The notes beneath the pieces were generated by a model. The model had not been told where the DNA came from and searched no databases. It saw nothing but the letters and a program-made list of their open reading frames with translations. A DNA stretch of 64,000 bases from Pseudoalteromonas sp. T1lg88 (lineage in GTDB: Bacteria; Pseudomonadota; Gammaproteobacteria; Enterobacterales; Alteromonadaceae): assembly GCF_002964765.1 (NCBI RefSeq), contig NZ_PQCF01000007.1, positions 1 through 64,000 on the forward strand, written 5' to 3'. This document shows, piece by piece, positions 1-8,753 of this stretch. Every line of letters starts with the position of its first letter. Position 1 is the first letter of the stretch. Made by a program: the position numbers and the translations under genes.

Positions 1-1
1 C

Positions 2-280
2 AACTTATTGCTGCAGATAGGCAATGAAGTTATTACTGTAGCCAACTTCTTTATCAATGATGGCGTAAGTGTGTATGCGTTAGATGGCATCCAGTTTGCT
101 GATGGTACGCAATGGGATGTGGATACCATCAAAGCAATAATTTCGGGAGTAAGTATTCAAGAGTCTGGCTACGAATCGCTTGCACAATCGCTCACTACTT
201 TCGGTGGTGAGAGTTATTCAAGTGCTGGTGACACACCCATTACGTTAAATGATACATTGCACTGGAACGATACGATGTAA
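2..280 (+). CDS. C-terminal fragment of a large RTX/haemolysin-type calcium-binding protein (partial)
   Basis: The reading frame is open from the first bases of the window to a TAA at 278-280, so this is the end of a longer gene that starts outside. The only nearby start-like codons are internal TTGs, so no start is claimed. The visible ~92 residues contain the pattern I-x-F-x-D-G-T-x-W (IQFADGTQWD), typical of the haemolysin-type calcium-binding related domain near the C-terminus of RTX adhesins, proteases and toxins. The very end is Ser/Thr/Asp-rich and acidic, as in type I secretion substrates. That assignment is inference from one short motif. No glycine-rich nonapeptide repeats are visible in this fragment, and the size and activity of the full protein are unknown. 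Confidence 0.55.
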   Translation, partial: NLLLQIGNEVITVANFFINDGVSVYALDGIQFADGTQWDVDTIKAIISGVSIQESGYESLAQSLTTFGGESYSSAGDTPITLNDTLHWNDTM

Positions 281-421
281 CAACTTGGATGGGAGCACTA
301 TAATTACTGTGATTGTGCTTAGTAGTTATCTATTAAGTACAATTTTCAGCAAAGTTAGATTTCAATTTCTGTAGATGAGTTAAAGGTGGCATACCATGGT
401 TACTACGCCTTGAACTCGCAC

Positions 422-450
422 AAAAAAGCCCAGGTTGTCTGGGCTTTTTT
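422..450. terminator. Bidirectional rho-independent terminator
   Basis: A 12-bp perfect inverted repeat (AAAAAAGCCCAG, loop GTTGT) has an A tract on one side and a T tract on the other, so it can end transcription from both directions. It lies between the RTX-like fragment (plus) and mgtE (minus), which converge here. The rest of 281-473 shows no gene. Confidence 0.85.
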
Positions 451-473
451 GGTTTTCTATAAGGTTCAATGAA

Positions 474-1832
474 CTAAATCAAGAACCAGGTCGCGGTGCC
501 GAGGAAGGCGAATATACCGACTATATCCGTGACCGTAGTTAATACCACATTACCCGCCAGGGCCGGGTCGATATTCATGCGCTTGAGAATAAGCGGGACC
601 ACCGCACCGGCGATACCGGCGGCCAGCAGGTTCATAAACATGGCAAAGGCAATCACCAGACCTATGGTGATGTCCCATTTCCACAGGGCAATAGCACTGC
701 CTATGAGTATCGCCCACAACACGCCGTTCAAGGCACCGATGGCCAGCTCCTTGGTCAGTAGGAACTTTTGGTTGGTCTCATTGACATGGCCTAGGGCCAT
801 ACCACGAATAACCAGGGTCAGGGTCTGCGAGCCGGCAACGCCACCCATGGACGGCACTATGCCGTTAAGCACGGCTAAGAAGGGTAAAATACCCAGGGTG
901 GTTTCGAAAAAGCTGGCCACAAAGGCCGCCAACATGGCGGTAAGCAGGTTTACACCCAGCCAGATAGAGCGTCGCTTGGTACTTTTCACAACCGGCGCAA
1001 AGGTATCTTCTTCATCATCAAGACCGGCCAGGCTTAACATGCTGTGCTCGGCACTTTCACGGATAACGTCAACGATATCATCGATGGTAATACGACCGAG
1101 CAGATGGGCTTGATCATCCACTACCGGGGCTGAGATCCAGTTATGACGTTCGAACAGTTGAGCCACTTCCGACTCGTCCATGCTAATGGGAATGACTTCG
1201 CATTCCTCGTCCATTACCTCGCGCACTATGGCGTCGGGCATATTGGTTAACAAGGCGGTAAGTGGCAGTGAGCCCAAAAAGCAGTTGTCTTTGTCGACCA
1301 CGTAGAGCTCATCCGTGCCCTCGGGTAATTCGCCTTTAAGGCGCAGGTAACGCAACACGACATCGATGGATACGTCCGGGCGTATGGTCACGGTATCCGT
1401 GTTCATCAAGGCCCCGGCCGAGCGCTCCTGATAAGACAGCGCCGTGGTTGCCCTGTCTCGATCTTGGCTGTCCATCGCCTCGATTACGTCTTTATAAACG
1501 GGCTCCGGCAGGCTTCGCAGTACTTCACCGAGATCATCGTCGTCCATGTCCTCGGTCGCCGCGGCAATGTGCTCCGGCTCCATGCGCGCAATAATGCTAA
1601 GACGCACGTCTTCAGACAGCTCTTCGAGCACGTCACCCTGAACGTCGGGGTCGACTAAGGCCCAAAGCTTGGAACGGGTTTTATGCGGCGATGATTCGAG
1701 TAAAAGGGCGGTGTCACAGGGCGCTGTTTTTGCTAGAAGCCGACGTACATGAACAAATTGGCCGCTATTGAGTGCTTCAGTGATCTCTTGAAGTGGTTGC
1801 AGCGGATTTTCTTGTTCATAGGCTTCAGGCAT
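474..1832 (-). CDS. mgtE: Magnesium transporter MgtE
   Basis: Mg2+ (possibly Co2+) channel of the inner membrane. The 452-residue length is normal. Order of parts: N-terminal helical MgtE_N domain (about residues 20-120, rich in Leu/Asp/Glu), a pair of CBS domains (about 125-255) that sense Mg2+, a connecting helix, then five hydrophobic segments from about residue 285 to the end. The membrane part holds PSMGGVAGSQ, matching the conserved pore motif. I chose the ATG at 1830-1832 over an upstream GTG at 1868 because GGGAAG stands about 8 bases before it and the extra residues are not family-like. It is the last gene of a long minus-strand block, 111 bases after npr, and ends at the 422-450 terminator. 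Confidence 0.93.
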   Translation of the reverse strand: MPEAYEQENPLQPLQEITEALNSGQFVHVRRLLAKTAPCDTALLLESSPHKTRSKLWALVDPDVQGDVLEELSEDVRLSIIARMEPEHIAAATEDMDDDDLGEVLRSLPEPVYKDVIEAMDSQDRDRATTALSYQERSAGALMNTDTVTIRPDVSIDVVLRYLRLKGELPEGTDELYVVDKDNCFLGSLPLTALLTNMPDAIVREVMDEECEVIPISMDESEVAQLFERHNWISAPVVDDQAHLLGRITIDDIVDVIRESAEHSMLSLAGLDDEEDTFAPVVKSTKRRSIWLGVNLLTAMLAAFVASFFETTLGILPFLAVLNGIVPSMGGVAGSQTLTLVIRGMALGHVNETNQKFLLTKELAIGALNGVLWAILIGSAIALWKWDITIGLVIAFAMFMNLLAAGIAGAVVPLILKRMNIDPALAGNVVLTTVTDIVGIFAFLGTATWFLI

Positions 1833-1943
1833 AGGCTTCCCTTGTCGATAAAAATGGAAGAAACGCACCGATAAGCGAGCACTTACAAGCGCTTAGTAAG
1901 TTTACCTTAACTCAGACTAAGATACCAAAGGTAAATGAGGGAG

Positions 1944-2210
1944 CTATTCTTGTTCGTGAAACTTTTCTGCGATTAACTGCCCAATGGCAGCCAGAGCACC
2001 TTCTTCGTCGTTGCCCTCGCACACCACTTTGACTTCCTTGCCTTGGCCGCTTTCGAGCAAGAGTAAGGCGAGGACGCTGTCGGCCTCGGCGCTTTTCTCA
2101 CCCTGATACAGGGTGATCTTGGCATCAAAGTTCATTGCCAATTGTGCCAGCTGTGAGGCGGCACGGGCGTGCAACCCCAGCTTGTTTTGAATAACAAAGG
2201 TGGCTTCCAT
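1944..2210 (-). CDS. npr: Phosphocarrier protein NPr of the nitrogen PTS
   Basis: HPr-like phosphocarrier of the regulatory nitrogen phosphotransferase system. It passes phosphate from PtsP to PtsN (EIIA-Ntr) in the cytoplasm. The active-site histidine is in NKLGLHARAA at residue 14 of the 88-residue form. The usual HPr core follows, including the region of the regulatory serine (EKSAEADSVL). ATG at 2208-2210 is preferred; a TTG directly upstream (2213) is also possible because AGGAGG lies 7 bases before the TTG and 10 before the ATG. The gene follows rapZ by only 5 bases, the arrangement found in enterobacteria. No ptsP (EI-Ntr) is in the window. Confidence 0.93.
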   Translation of the reverse strand: MEATFVIQNKLGLHARAASQLAQLAMNFDAKITLYQGEKSAEADSVLALLLLESGQGKEVKVVCEGNDEEGALAAIGQLIAEKFHEQE

Positions 2211-2215
2211 CAAGT

Positions 2216-3061
2216 CTAGCCCTCCTGCTCGCGATGGCGGATTTTCACGTTAGGGTGAGAGTCCATAAAGCGCTCGCCCAAAGTTTGCGCCAGATACACA
2301 GAGCGGTGCTGGCCACCGGTACAGCCTATGGCTATGGTCAGATAGCTGCGGTTATTACGCTCTAAATGAGGTAACCAGGTTTGCACGAAGGTTTGAATTT
2401 GCCAGGTAAATTTTTGCACTATGCTATGGCTGGCAAGGTAGTCTTTGACCGGTTGGTCTAGGCCGGTTAAGGGCTTAAGTTCCGGCTCCCAATGTGGGTT
2501 AGGTAAAAAGCGGGCGTCGAACACATAGTCGGCATTTTTTGGGATGCCGTGTTTAAAACCGAAGGATTCAAAGGTGATAAGCAGTTGCTTATCTTTTTTA
2601 CCCAGTACCTTTTCTCGTATCATCTCGGCCAACTGGTGAACACTTAACTCACTGGTATCAATGATAAAGTTGGCGTGAGTGATCAACACATCCAGTAGTT
2701 GTTTTTCTTCGCGGATGGCCAAGTCCAGAGGCAGGTTTTGCATCGACAGCGGGTGCAGGCGTCGGGTTTCTGAAAAGCGTTTGATCAGGGTCTGCTCGTC
2801 ACTGTCGAGGTAAAACAGTGTCGGTTGTGAAAATTCTGGTAGGTAACCTAAGATATCGCTGAATTCTTGTTCTTCTTTGGGAAGGTTACGAACGTCTATG
2901 CTGACGGCAATTTTATCGTAATTGTCGGAAACGCTGCGCACCAGGGCGGGCAATAGGTTGACCGGGATATTATCGACACAATAGTAGCCGAGATCTTCAA
3001 GTACATGCAGGGCGACGGATTTACCGGAACCGGAGCGCCCACTGACAATAATCAAATCCAT
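2216..3061 (-). CDS. rapZ: RNase adapter protein RapZ
   Basis: RapZ is an RNA-binding adapter that in enterobacteria presents the sRNA GlmZ to RNase E and so controls glucosamine-6-phosphate synthase. It is 281 residues (E. coli 284). The N-terminal domain starts with a Walker A motif, GRSGSGKS, at residues 8-15. The C-terminal domain has GCTGGQHRSVYL near residue 250, which belongs to the conserved RNA/GlcN6P-binding half. It stands between ptsN and npr, the conserved nitrogen-PTS neighbourhood. Whether this organism has GlmY/GlmZ-type sRNAs cannot be told from the window. Confidence 0.95.
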   Translation of the reverse strand: MDLIIVSGRSGSGKSVALHVLEDLGYYCVDNIPVNLLPALVRSVSDNYDKIAVSIDVRNLPKEEQEFSDILGYLPEFSQPTLFYLDSDEQTLIKRFSETRRLHPLSMQNLPLDLAIREEKQLLDVLITHANFIIDTSELSVHQLAEMIREKVLGKKDKQLLITFESFGFKHGIPKNADYVFDARFLPNPHWEPELKPLTGLDQPVKDYLASHSIVQKFTWQIQTFVQTWLPHLERNNRSYLTIAIGCTGGQHRSVYLAQTLGERFMDSHPNVKIRHREQEG

Positions 3062-3154
3062 TTATCCACCCCTTGCCGAGCCACATGCTGGCATTAAAGT
3101 TAAACACTCGAACTTATCAATCGAACTTCTCAGTCGCACTGCCCATGTGGTGCC

Positions 3155-3601
3155 TTAGGCAACCATTAACTGGTACAGTTCCTGGTCACTGGTGACCGAT
3201 CTTAGCTGCTTACAGAATTGTTTATCTTTAAGTTTATCAGCAATTTTCGCCAAGGTCTTGAGATGTTGATCGCATTGATCGCCTGGTACAAGCAGCGCCA
3301 CAAAAATATCTACGGGGCGATTGTCGATGGCGTCAAAATTGATGGCTTCACGGTTGGTGACGATAATGGCCAGGGTATTCTCTATGCCTTCAAGGCGACC
3401 GTGTGGAATGGCAACCCCTTTCCCTATGCCAGTGCTGCCAAGCTTTTCACGAGCCAGAAGGGAATCCAGTATGGCTTGCTCACTGAGGTGGGGGATATGT
3501 TGGTGTGCTACCTGAGAGAGGTATTCCAACATTCTTTTTTTGCTATTAAAAAGGACCGCAGCCTTGCTGCAGTCCTTGGAAAAAAGTAAATCTAAGCTCA
3601 T
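3155..3601 (-). CDS. ptsN: Nitrogen-PTS EIIA component PtsN
   Basis: EIIA-Ntr, the end point of the regulatory nitrogen PTS. In its phosphorylated or free form it modulates potassium transport, sensor kinases and sigma-54-linked functions. The phosphorylated histidine is H67 in GVAIPHGR, followed by the usual EIIA-fructose/Ntr fold. Length is 148 residues, slightly shorter than E. coli (163) mainly at the C-terminus. The start codon lies one base after the hpf stop, so the two genes are almost certainly cotranscribed. A 93-base gap separates it from rapZ. Confidence 0.95.
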   Translation of the reverse strand: MSLDLLFSKDCSKAAVLFNSKKRMLEYLSQVAHQHIPHLSEQAILDSLLAREKLGSTGIGKGVAIPHGRLEGIENTLAIIVTNREAINFDAIDNRPVDIFVALLVPGDQCDQHLKTLAKIADKLKDKQFCKQLRSVTSDQELYQLMVA

Positions 3602-3602
3602 T

Positions 3603-3890
3603 TTAATGACGAGACAATTTCTCTTTATGTTTGATTACCTGGCGGTCTAATTTGTCAATTAAGCCATCGATCGCCGCGTACATATCCTGATGCTCTGCGG
3701 TGGCAAACAGTTCGCCGCCGTTTACATGAAGTGTTGCTTCTGCTTTTTGTGTGAGTTTCTCGATATCAAGAATAACATGCACATTATTAATGTGGTCAAA
3801 GTGACGCTCTAATTTGGCAAATTTACTATTTACATAGTTGCGAAGAGAGTCTGTGATTTCTACATGACGACCGGTAAGATTTAATTGCAT
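3603..3890 (-). CDS. hpf: Ribosome hibernation promoting factor HPF
   Basis: Short-form HPF/YhbH. It binds the 30S decoding site and promotes 100S dimers in resting cells. The 95 residues run from MQLNLTGRHVEIT to the basic end KHKEKLSRH and resemble E. coli HPF closely, with NGGELFATAEHQDMYAAID as the conserved core. The ATG at 3888-3890 is chosen because the E. coli protein starts at the same residue and AAGGA lies 8 bases upstream; an ATG two codons earlier would place the Shine-Dalgarno too close. It lies between rpoN and ptsN, the classical position. Confidence 0.95.
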   Translation of the reverse strand: MQLNLTGRHVEITDSLRNYVNSKFAKLERHFDHINNVHVILDIEKLTQKAEATLHVNGGELFATAEHQDMYAAIDGLIDKLDRQVIKHKEKLSRH

Positions 3891-3915
3891 AAGCATTTTC
3901 CTTCTTGTCTAACGT

Positions 3916-5406
3916 CTATATCAAGCTTTTACGTTGATTTGACGGTGGTATGGCCAACGATTCACGATATTTTGCAATCGTTCGTCGAGCCACTTTGATT
4001 CCTTGCTCTGCTAGTATGTCGGTAATCTTGCTATCGCTTAACGGTTTTACAGGATTTTCCGCGGCTACTAGCTTTTTGATCAATGCTCTAATCGCTGTGG
4101 ATGAGCATTCACCTCCATTCTCGGTATTCACATGGCTGGAGAAAAAGTACTTTAACTCAAAGATCCCACGTGGCGTGTGCATGTATTTTTGTGTGGTAAC
4201 ACGAGAGATTGTTGACTCGTGCATTTCCACCATTTCTGCAACGTCGTTAAGGACCATTGGCTTCATTGCTTCTTCGCCATGTTCAAAGAATGCCTGTTGT
4301 TGCTGAACAATGCAATTAGTTACTTTAAGTAAGGTGTCATTGCGTTGCTCCAGGCTCTTTATAAACCATTTTGCCTCTTGCAAGTGAGAGCGAATAAATT
4401 GGCTGTCACTTTGTGATTTGCAGTTGCGACCCAGGGATGCGTAGTGATCGTTGACACGTATCTTCGGCATGCTGTCGGGGTTTAATTCCACCTTCCAGCG
4501 ACCCTTGACCTTCTTCACCGATACATCCGGGATCACATACTCCGACTCTTCGCGCACTATGGTCGCGGCGGGCTTGGGATTCAGGCTGTGTATCAGTGTC
4601 ATCACCTCTTTCAACTGGGCTTCTTTAAGCTTAGTCTTTTTCATTAAGGTGCGGTAGTCACGGTTACCAAGCAAATCAATATAATTACAAACTACCTCTT
4701 TCGTCTCGTTAAGCCAAGGGGTTTGAGGCGAAAATTGCTTGAGCTGGATCAACAAGCACTCTTGTAGTGAGCGGGCGCCAATACCAATGGGATCAAACAT
4801 TTGAACTCGCTTAAGAACGGCCTCTATTTCGTCGAGTTCAATCTCTTCTTCCAGCTCATCATGGTTGATGCTTTCGAGCAAGTCCTCGGTGCTAACGGTA
4901 AGTAAGCCGTTGTCGTCGATGGCTTCGATAATCGCGGTGGCAATGGCTTCATCTATGGCGCTAAACGGGGTGAGGCGTAATTGCCACATCAGGTAATCGT
5001 GCAGGGTTTCTGTGGTTTCGCCTTGGTAAATAGACTCGTCATCGGGCATGGGCCCAGATGCAACCGGGGCGGCACTGATGTACTCGTCCCAAGATACGTC
5101 CATGGGTAGCTCATCGCTGATCGAGTCATTGTTAAGGGCGTCGCCGCTTTCAACTTCGTCCTGATTGCTTGTGCTGTTATTGCTTTGAATGTCGCTATCG
5201 CTGTCGGCCGCCGAATTTTTATCGCGTGGCAGGTCACTATCGCCGTAATGCTCTTCTTCGATTTCGAGCAAGGGGTTGGCATCAAGCGCTTCTTGAATTT
5301 CTTGTTGGAGATCCAAAGTACTGAGCTGCAACAGGCGGATAGCCTGCTGCAATTGTGGGGTCATTGTTAATTGCTGGCCTAGACGCAGCTGTAATGATTG
5401 CCTCAT
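3916..5406 (-). CDS. rpoN: RNA polymerase sigma-54 factor RpoN
   Basis: Alternative sigma factor for -24/-12 promoters (nitrogen, flagella and similar regulons), needing AAA+ activators. Region I is the Gln/Leu-rich stretch [18 protein letters not shown] at the N-terminus. It is followed by a long acidic region II (about residues 50-130, many Asp/Ser), the core-binding region, an HTH, and the RpoN box [10 protein letters not shown] at about residues 473-482. The ATG at 5404-5406 aligns with the E. coli start; a TTG four codons upstream has no properly spaced ribosome site. It follows lptB by 23 bases and is part of the same run of genes. Confidence 0.96.
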   Translation of the reverse strand: MRQSLQLRLGQQLTMTPQLQQAIRLLQLSTLDLQQEIQEALDANPLLEIEEEHYGDSDLPRDKNSAADSDSDIQSNNSTSNQDEVESGDALNNDSISDELPMDVSWDEYISAAPVASGPMPDDESIYQGETTETLHDYLMWQLRLTPFSAIDEAIATAIIEAIDDNGLLTVSTEDLLESINHDELEEEIELDEIEAVLKRVQMFDPIGIGARSLQECLLIQLKQFSPQTPWLNETKEVVCNYIDLLGNRDYRTLMKKTKLKEAQLKEVMTLIHSLNPKPAATIVREESEYVIPDVSVKKVKGRWKVELNPDSMPKIRVNDHYASLGRNCKSQSDSQFIRSHLQEAKWFIKSLEQRNDTLLKVTNCIVQQQQAFFEHGEEAMKPMVLNDVAEMVEMHESTISRVTTQKYMHTPRGIFELKYFFSSHVNTENGGECSSTAIRALIKKLVAAENPVKPLSDSKITDILAEQGIKVARRTIAKYRESLAIPPSNQRKSLI

Positions 5407-5429
5407 GTACTCTAACAATCCTTTTGTGA

Positions 5430-6155
5430 TTAAAGCCTAAACTGCTCACCTAAATACACATCGCGTACTGTTTGATCTGCTAATACCTGCTGGGGAGTTC
5501 CAGATGCGATTAGCTCGCCATGGGAGACGATATAGGCAGTTTCACATACATCTAATGTTTCGCGCACATTGTGATCGGTAATAAGAACGCCAATACCACG
5601 GTTGCGGAGGTGTTCAATGATTTTCTTAATATCTAGCACCGAAATAGGGTCAACACCAGCAAAAGGTTCGTCGAGCAGAATAAATTTCGGGTTAGCAGCG
5701 AGGGCGCGGGCAATCTCCACACGACGGCGTTCGCCGCCGGACAGGGCCATGCCTAATGACTCACGAATATGCTGAATATTAAATTCGTCCAGCAGACCTT
5801 CGAGCTCGCTTTCACGGCCGCTTTTATCCAGGTCCTTACGGGTTTCCAAAATAGCCATCAGGTTCTGATAGACGGTCAATTTACGGAAAATAGAAGACTC
5901 TTGCGGCAAATAACCTATGCCTAAACGGGCGCGTGAATGCATGGGCAGCAGGGTGATATCCTGCTCATCGATGCTGATCACACCCTTGTCGCTTGGTACC
6001 AGACCCACAATCATATAGAAGGTAGTGGTTTTACCGGCGCCGTTTGGGCCAAGCAAGCCGACTATGCTGCCGGCTTTGACTTCTAGGCCCACATCCTTGA
6101 CCACTTCACGGCCTTTATAGCTTTTTGCCAGCTTTTGCGCCTTCAGCGTGGTCAT
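5430..6155 (-). CDS. lptB: LPS export ABC transporter ATPase LptB
   Basis: Cytoplasmic ATPase of LptB2FG, which powers extraction of lipopolysaccharide from the inner membrane. Walker A is GPNGAGKT at residues 36-43, the Q-loop is in YLPQESS, the signature is [15 protein letters not shown], Walker B is [13 protein letters not shown], and the switch histidine is in TDHNVRE. The 241-residue length equals E. coli LptB. Its start overlaps the lptA stop by four bases, so translation is probably coupled. lptF and lptG are not in the window, as usual. Confidence 0.97.
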   Translation of the reverse strand: MTTLKAQKLAKSYKGREVVKDVGLEVKAGSIVGLLGPNGAGKTTTFYMIVGLVPSDKGVISIDEQDITLLPMHSRARLGIGYLPQESSIFRKLTVYQNLMAILETRKDLDKSGRESELEGLLDEFNIQHIRESLGMALSGGERRRVEIARALAANPKFILLDEPFAGVDPISVLDIKKIIEHLRNRGIGVLITDHNVRETLDVCETAYIVSHGELIASGTPQQVLADQTVRDVYLGEQFRL

Positions 6156-6682
6156 GGTTGTCCCTTCTCTTTTTGCTCGTCATTTTGCGGTGTGAGCGTG
6201 GTTCTTACACGGGTGCTCGAATCTTTATCTTTTTCGGCACTGATCAGCTGCTTGTTTATATCATAGCTGATCGTCTCGGCGACGATCTGTTGATCGGCCA
6301 TGGCAATTTTGGCGGTGCCGGAAATCTGTAGCATTTGCGTGGCTACATCGTAGCGGATTTCCTTAGCTGAAGCGGTGATTTGCGTACCATCGTCCATGGT
6401 TTCGCTGTAGATGGCCGGGTTGCCGGTGGCAATAAGCAGCTGCTTGTTATCACCTAACTCAGGGCGACGGTGGGCCTCAAGGCGATCCGCCTTGATTTCT
6501 CGTTGACCATGAACAATGTGCACATTTTTATCAAAAATGGTGATGTTTTCTTTGATCAGCGCCTGCTGTTTATCGGCGTCGATCTGTACTTCCGTCACCG
6601 TGGCTGGTTGCTCTGCCCAGGCATTTACAGCGCCTAGTCCGAACCCCAAACCTATGATTAATGCTTTGAATTTACTGGTCAT
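6152..6682 (-). CDS. lptA: Periplasmic LPS bridge protein LptA
   Basis: LptA forms the beta-jellyroll bridge that carries lipopolysaccharide across the periplasm between LptC and LptD. Residues 1-23 are a signal peptide (basic start, hydrophobic core, cut likely after VNAWA). The rest is an OstA-like domain with regular beta repeats such as [13 protein letters not shown]. The 176-residue length is close to E. coli (185), and the C-terminus is charged. It overlaps lptC by 11 bases and lptB by 4, a tight lptC-lptA-lptB operon. Confidence 0.94.
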   Translation of the reverse strand: MTSKFKALIIGLGFGLGAVNAWAEQPATVTEVQIDADKQQALIKENITIFDKNVHIVHGQREIKADRLEAHRRPELGDNKQLLIATGNPAIYSETMDDGTQITASAKEIRYDVATQMLQISGTAKIAMADQQIVAETISYDINKQLISAEKDKDSSTRVRTTLTPQNDEQKEKGQP

Positions 6683-7226
6683 AATATACCGTTCGCGTAT
6701 GTTTTATTAGTTCCACTATCTCTGTATTGATATCCGCTTTCAAGCCCTGACCTGTGATCAGTAGATCCGGCCCCCTGAGCTCAACACTTTGTTCCGATTC
6801 CATACGTTGGGCATCAATGTCTATTTGGATAGCTGCTGCTTGGACCTTTTCGATCATTGCCCCTGGTATTAAATTGGTGGCGATGACGTTGGTTTCCAAG
6901 ATCAAAATATTATTATTGTAGAGCGTCGCCTCATCGGCGGTTACACGCCAACGTTCACCGTCGTTATAGAGGGTAAATACCGGCTTCTTGAAGTGGGTAA
7001 AACCCAGCTCGTCGAAGAGCTCCATATGTTCAGCATAGACGGTGTGGCTTAACGTCCCCTGATCGTTATAGCTGCTTTGTCTTAGTCCGGTGGCAATATA
7101 ATCCGGGATAGAAATGGCATCGCTGCTGCTTTTTACCGTTTTTTCCGATTGCATATAATAGGGTGCCCATAGCCAGGCCATAAGCGCAATAAAAACGATG
7201 GATATCAGCACCCGCGCCATATTCAT
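6672..7226 (-). CDS. lptC: LPS export component LptC
   Basis: LptC is a bitopic inner-membrane protein that takes LPS from LptB2FG and hands it to LptA. One N-terminal membrane segment (about residues 5-20) is followed by a periplasmic beta-jellyroll of about 160 residues. Length is 184 (E. coli 191). Sequence conservation in this family is low, so the call leans on size, topology and the position between kdsC and lptA. The start overlaps the kdsC stop by four bases. Confidence 0.92.
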   Translation of the reverse strand: MNMARVLISIVFIALMAWLWAPYYMQSEKTVKSSSDAISIPDYIATGLRQSSYNDQGTLSHTVYAEHMELFDELGFTHFKKPVFTLYNDGERWRVTADEATLYNNNILILETNVIATNLIPGAMIEKVQAAAIQIDIDAQRMESEQSVELRGPDLLITGQGLKADINTEIVELIKHTRTVYYDQ

Positions 7227-7774
7227 GAGCTGGTGCCCTCAGTGCCTAGGCTGCCGCCCTTGGCCAGTATCAGCAGGTCAGTGAGTTCGCGTACCGCACC
7301 AAAGCCACCTGGCAGCATAGTGGTGTAATGGGCAACACGTTTCACCAGGGGGTGCGCGTCATTAACGGCCACGGCAAAACCTACTTTTTCCATTACCGGC
7401 AAATCCGGGCCATCGTCACCTATATAGGCAACCTGCTCATCACTCAGATTAAGGGTTTGCTTGAGTTCGGCATAGGCATCGAGTTTATGCTCACGGCCCT
7501 GATAAATATAAGGGACGCCCAGGCTTTCCATGCGGGTTTGCACTATTTGTGACTGGCGGCCGGTGATCACCGCCACCTGAGTACCGCTATTAAGCAGCGC
7601 CTTAATGCCAAAGCCGTCTTTGGTGTTAAAGGCTTTGAGCTCTTCACCCTGATTGCCCAAATAAATACGGCCGTCGGAAAACACGCCGTCGATATCGCAG
7701 ATAAGCAATTTTACCGCCTGCGCTCTTTGCCAGGCATCTTGCTCTATGGGCTGATACAAATCGGAAAATTGCAT
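7223..7774 (-). CDS. kdsC: 3-deoxy-D-manno-octulosonate 8-phosphate phosphatase KdsC
   Basis: HAD-family phosphatase that removes phosphate from KDO-8-phosphate, the third step of KDO synthesis. The nucleophile and acid/base aspartates are D27 and D29 in LLICDIDGVFSDG. Motif II is VITGRQS and motif IV is YIGDDGPDLPVM. Like other KdsC proteins (183 residues here, 188 in E. coli) it has no large cap domain and should act as a tetramer. Its first base overlaps the last base of the kdsD stop codon. Confidence 0.96.
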   Translation of the reverse strand: MQFSDLYQPIEQDAWQRAQAVKLLICDIDGVFSDGRIYLGNQGEELKAFNTKDGFGIKALLNSGTQVAVITGRQSQIVQTRMESLGVPYIYQGREHKLDAYAELKQTLNLSDEQVAYIGDDGPDLPVMEKVGFAVAVNDAHPLVKRVAHYTTMLPGGFGAVRELTDLLILAKGGSLGTEGTSS

Positions 7775-8742
7775 TAGAGCACTCCCGCACGCAGTAGGTC
7801 TTGCATATTCAGGGCGCCAATCGGGCGACTATCCTGATCGATGACGATCAGACCGTTGATACGCTTTTGTTCCATGATATTAAGTGCCTCGGCGGCCAGC
7901 ATATTAGCGGTGGCCGTAGTGCAATTTGGTGTCATTACCTCGAGCAGGGCGGTGCTATGGATATCGATGCGTTGCTCTAGCACTCGGCGCAGGTCGCCAT
8001 CGGTAAAGAGTCCAACCAGTTGTTGCTCATCGTTTATAACAGCCGTCATGCCCAGGCCCTTGCTGGAAATTTCCAACAAGGCTTCTTTAATGCTTTGTGA
8101 TTGATGCGAACGCGGTACGCTATCGCCGCTGTGCATAACGTCGTTAAGCGTTAGCAATAAACGTTTACCCAGGCTGCCGCCGGGGTGGGACAGGGCAAAG
8201 TCATCGGCGGTAAAGCCCTTGGCTTCGAGCAGGGCAACGGCGATGGCATCGCCCATGGCTAAAGTGGCCGTGGTACTGGCGGTGGGAGCCAGGCCCAAGG
8301 GGCAGGCTTCCTGAGAAACGCCGATGCAGATATGCAGATCCGCCAGGGTAGCCATGCTTGACTGGGCGTTGCCTGTCATGGCCACCAAGGTTGCGCCAAT
8401 GCGCTTAATCACGGGGATGATGCTGACAATCTCATGAGTCTCGCCGGAGTTAGAGATCAATAACACCACATCCTGGGCGGTGATCATGCCTAAATCTCCG
8501 TGACTGGCTTCTCCCGGGTGCACAAAAAAGGCCGGGGTGCCTGTACTGGCCAGGGTGGCGGCTATCTTGTTGCCGATATGACCTGACTTGCCCATGCCGA
8601 CCACGATAATGCGTCCGGCGCAGGCCTTCATTAGCTCACAGGCCTGAATAAACTGCTCGTCCAGATGTTGTAGCTGTTCTTGAAGGGCAAGAACTTCTGT
8701 CTCTATCACCCGCTGGGCGGAAGCGATGTAGCTTTGTGTCAT
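7774..8742 (-). CDS. kdsD: Arabinose-5-phosphate isomerase KdsD
   Basis: Converts ribulose-5-phosphate to arabinose-5-phosphate, the first committed step toward KDO. An N-terminal SIS domain (about residues 40-180) carries the sugar-phosphate motif SNSGETHE and the conserved GMGKSGHIG. Two CBS domains follow (about 205-322). Length is 322 (E. coli 328). It is placed directly before kdsC, so successive enzymes of one pathway are adjacent, with lptCAB for export of the finished product downstream. Confidence 0.96.
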   Translation of the reverse strand: MTQSYIASAQRVIETEVLALQEQLQHLDEQFIQACELMKACAGRIIVVGMGKSGHIGNKIAATLASTGTPAFFVHPGEASHGDLGMITAQDVVLLISNSGETHEIVSIIPVIKRIGATLVAMTGNAQSSMATLADLHICIGVSQEACPLGLAPTASTTATLAMGDAIAVALLEAKGFTADDFALSHPGGSLGKRLLLTLNDVMHSGDSVPRSHQSQSIKEALLEISSKGLGMTAVINDEQQLVGLFTDGDLRRVLEQRIDIHSTALLEVMTPNCTTATANMLAAEALNIMEQKRINGLIVIDQDSRPIGALNMQDLLRAGVL

Positions 8743-8753
8743 ATACGCTTACT

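Noticed and set aside
496-1113. Long frame on the plus strand opposite mgtE
   Set aside because: It is the antisense shadow of a strongly coding gene; its residues show no family pattern.
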